Below, piece after piece: positions 62,532 to 64,000 of a stretch of 64,000 nucleotides of DNA (the stretch's first letter is position 1; the number at the start of each line of letters is the position of its first letter). The DNA lies in NCBI GenBank assembly GCA_023898365.1, contig CP060219.1, positions 310,001-374,000 on the forward strand, given 5' to 3'. The position numbers were made by a program, and so were the translations under genes. The DNA comes from Candidatus Woesearchaeota archaeon. GTDB lineage: Archaea; Nanobdellota; Nanobdellia; Woesearchaeales; GCA-023898365. The notes below the pieces were generated by a model. That model worked only from the letters and a program-made list of their open reading frames with translations. It made no database searches and was not told the DNA's origin.

Positions 62532-63487
62532 ACTACTCGCCTAAATCTTGTGTTTAAGAGCCCCCATTCAATAAAAAGCATGAACAGAGCAAATAACATC
62601 AAATAAAAGGACAATTCCCTCTTTAATAAAGTTTGTGTGCTTTCTTGAGGAATGGTAGCGATGGCTTCTTGCACGTCCTCAAGCGTTTCTAGGTGGAAAT
62701 AGGATCCGTCAGTAATGTTTGCTAACTCTGTTAGCGCATCATCCTGATAGACAGCAGACACATTATAGTACTCCGGCAAATAACCAACAAGACCTTCGTC
62801 CGTGCCAATACCAATGCTGTGAATGCGCACTTGATTTTGCGTCGCGTATGCCCCGCTTTGTTTGATAGAATCTGAAAGAAAGGGACCGTACGTGTTTCCC
62901 CCATCAGTAATAAGGATGATGATCTTTGCTTTTTCTGGATTGTTTAACAAAAGGTTCGTCGCAGAAATAATGGTGCCAGGAATGTCTGTTCCTGACGCCT
63001 TTGCGACCTTTATCTCATTGATCGCATCTTTTGTTGCGAATTTATTTGTTTCATAGACTGATCTGACAAGCGGCACCCCTGAGAAACTGATCACCGAAAA
63101 AGTTGTCTCGAACGCGAACGCATCAACAAGAGAGTTTGAAAACGATTTGGCAACTTCAAGACGTGAGGGTGGCAAATCTTCAGCAGACATAGATGCAGAA
63201 TTATCAATAGCGATAACAACATCTGATTCGCTTGCTTCCGCTGTGTACCAAAACACTGGTGAAGAAACTGATAAGATTATAGCAATAAAAATCACGACGC
63301 GAATCAAGAGTTGGAAGGAGTTTTTTGTTAGCTGATGACTGCCAGAGACTCGTCGTAAGGTTTCAAAATTTGCAAAGCGCATACCTCGAAATCGTGCATG
63401 CTTTAAGGAAAGATAATGGGAGAAGACTAAGAAAGGGATTGCTAAAAGGAGCCAGAGATATACCGGTTCAGTAAATGATATTTGCAT
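62528..63487 (-). CDS. BatA-like von Willebrand factor A protein
   Basis: 319 residues: N-terminal membrane helices (about 8-26 and 60-80), a VWA domain with MIDAS motif IAIDNSASM (D95, S97, S99) and Thr/Asp sites in SGTDIP and LITDGGNTYG, and a C-terminal membrane helix (about 292-312). BatA-type proteins work with MoxR ATPases and DUF58 proteins in chaperone or envelope-assembly complexes. It lies 11 bp downstream of the DUF58 gene. Confidence 0.85.
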   Translation of the reverse strand: MQISFTEPVYLWLLLAIPFLVFSHYLSLKHARFRGMRFANFETLRRVSGSHQLTKNSFQLLIRVVIFIAIILSVSSPVFWYTAEASESDVVIAIDNSASMSAEDLPPSRLEVAKSFSNSLVDAFAFETTFSVISFSGVPLVRSVYETNKFATKDAINEIKVAKASGTDIPGTIISATNLLLNNPEKAKIIILITDGGNTYGPFLSDSIKQSGAYATQNQVRIHSIGIGTDEGLVGYLPEYYNVSAVYQDDALTELANITDGSYFHLETLEDVQEAIATIPQESTQTLLKRELSFYLMLFALFMLFIEWGLLNTRFRRVV

Positions 63488-63498
63488 AAGTCACCTAG

Positions 63499-63999
63499 TT
63501 ATGTTCTTGGTTTAAATAACCGTTTACGAAAAAAAGTAATTAGTTTGTCAAAATATTCTTCGTTTGTTTCTAAGACAATGAAATCTCCTTGCGATCCTGT
63601 GAAAATACTGTTAAGTGAGTTTTCGTCCTTTTTGACAAGTTCTTCATATTTTTTTGAAAAATCTTTTGTGTCAATATACATAGCTTCGTTTGTGGAAGGA
63701 TTTTCGACCATGAGTTGACCGATGTCCTTTGGTAAATGTCGGTCTCTTGGATCTCGCACGCCAATACCAATAACAGAAAAAAATTGGCTAAAATTTCTAA
63801 TGTAATTCGTCCAGTTTGGCTCAAGCCCAATAAAATCTGAAATGAGAATAAGAATACCGCGCGGATTAAGAAATGCAAGCGTTTCTTTTAGAGGACGCAC
63901 AATACTTTTTGGACCACCATAATTACGTACGTCATGAAGTTCGTGTTTGATGCCTTGCAAAATCATCGGCCCGATGTTTGGCTCTAATCGAACGCGCAA
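63499..63999 (-). CDS. DUF58/VWA-like protein, C-terminal part (runs off the window)
   Basis: At least 166 residues, open to the window edge (the apparent TTG start is only the last visible codon). The visible part is the end of a DUF58 protein: LAFLNPRGILILISDFIG, FFSVIGIGVRDPRDRHLP and a C-terminal helix. It forms a unit with the BatA-like and DUF212 genes; a MoxR ATPase would be expected beyond the window. Confidence 0.75.
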   Translation of the reverse strand: MRVRLEPNIGPMILQGIKHELHDVRNYGGPKSIVRPLKETLAFLNPRGILILISDFIGLEPNWTNYIRNFSQFFSVIGIGVRDPRDRHLPKDIGQLMVENPSTNEAMYIDTKDFSKKYEELVKKDENSLNSIFTGSQGDFIVLETNEEYFDKLITFFRKRLFKPRT

Positions 64000-64000
64000 A

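Overview
The window is archaeal chromosome. It carries an archaeal SRP RNA, an archaeal-type RNase P RNA, Sec61-beta, the archaeal NAC protein, MBF1, a TrmB regulator, Pelota, Trm5, Hel308, AlaX and superoxide reductase. Most genes start leaderless, 20-30 nt after a TTTATAAA-like TATA box. Small genes, many signal-peptide/TM surface proteins of no known family, and a helicase lacking its first RecA domain suggest a DPANN-type lineage (Woesearchaeota/Pacearchaeota-like). That placement is inference.

Layout. 1-2.2 kb: end of a surface protein and the SRP RNA (minus). 2.2-6.8 kb: an AT-rich cassette (radical SAM/SPASM enzyme, divergent NDK-like protein, NUDIX hydrolase, UDP-galactopyranose-mutase-like flavoprotein, galactofuranosyltransferase-like enzyme) bracketed by a 17-bp direct repeat. 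6.8-15.8 kb: housekeeping and small hypothetical genes (lipoprotein, Sec61-beta, NAC, two helical proteins plus a MinD-like protein with an altered P-loop, a THUMP protein, MBF1, PRC-barrel protein, ABC exporter). 15.8-22.6 kb: a minus-strand operon, Lrp regulator - unknown - PLP decarboxylase - glutamate-cysteine-ligase-like enzyme - M20 peptidase, facing a double-unit Lrp regulator; a 28-bp A/T homopolymer lies inside it. 22.6-33.0 kb: four adjacent, same-strand, very large paralogues of an unrecognised family sharing a C-terminal Cys/His module. This is the best candidate for an undescribed system. 33.2-35.1 kb: PerR-like regulator, AhpC, superoxide reductase and BCP peroxiredoxin. 35.1-36.4 kb: a catalytically dead MCM-like protein followed by a C/D box sRNA. 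36.4-51 kb: surface proteins, PRPP synthetase, UDP-glucose dehydrogenase, RNase P RNA, an ABC-2 export system. 51-59 kb: PEP synthase, AlaX/uridine kinase, TrmB, an FmrO/ArmA-family rRNA methyltransferase homologue, Pelota, a possible 25-codon gene, Trm5. 59-62.1 kb: Hel308 without RecA1, tRNA-Ile, tRNA-Asn and tRNA-Thr, with duplicated tRNA 3' ends that look like integration scars. 62.1-64 kb: DUF212 PAP2-like protein, a BatA-type VWA protein and the end of a DUF58 protein.

Functional links that can be argued: the peroxide/superoxide genes form one regulated detoxification operon; the UGM-like and galactofuranosyltransferase-like genes overlap by 4 bp and form a plausible galactofuranose pair; the Lrp/PLP/GCL/M20 operon looks like a small gamma-glutamyl or thiol pathway; Pelota, Trm5, the FmrO homologue and the C/D sRNA concern translation and RNA modification. 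All assignments come from reading motifs by eye; no database search was possible.
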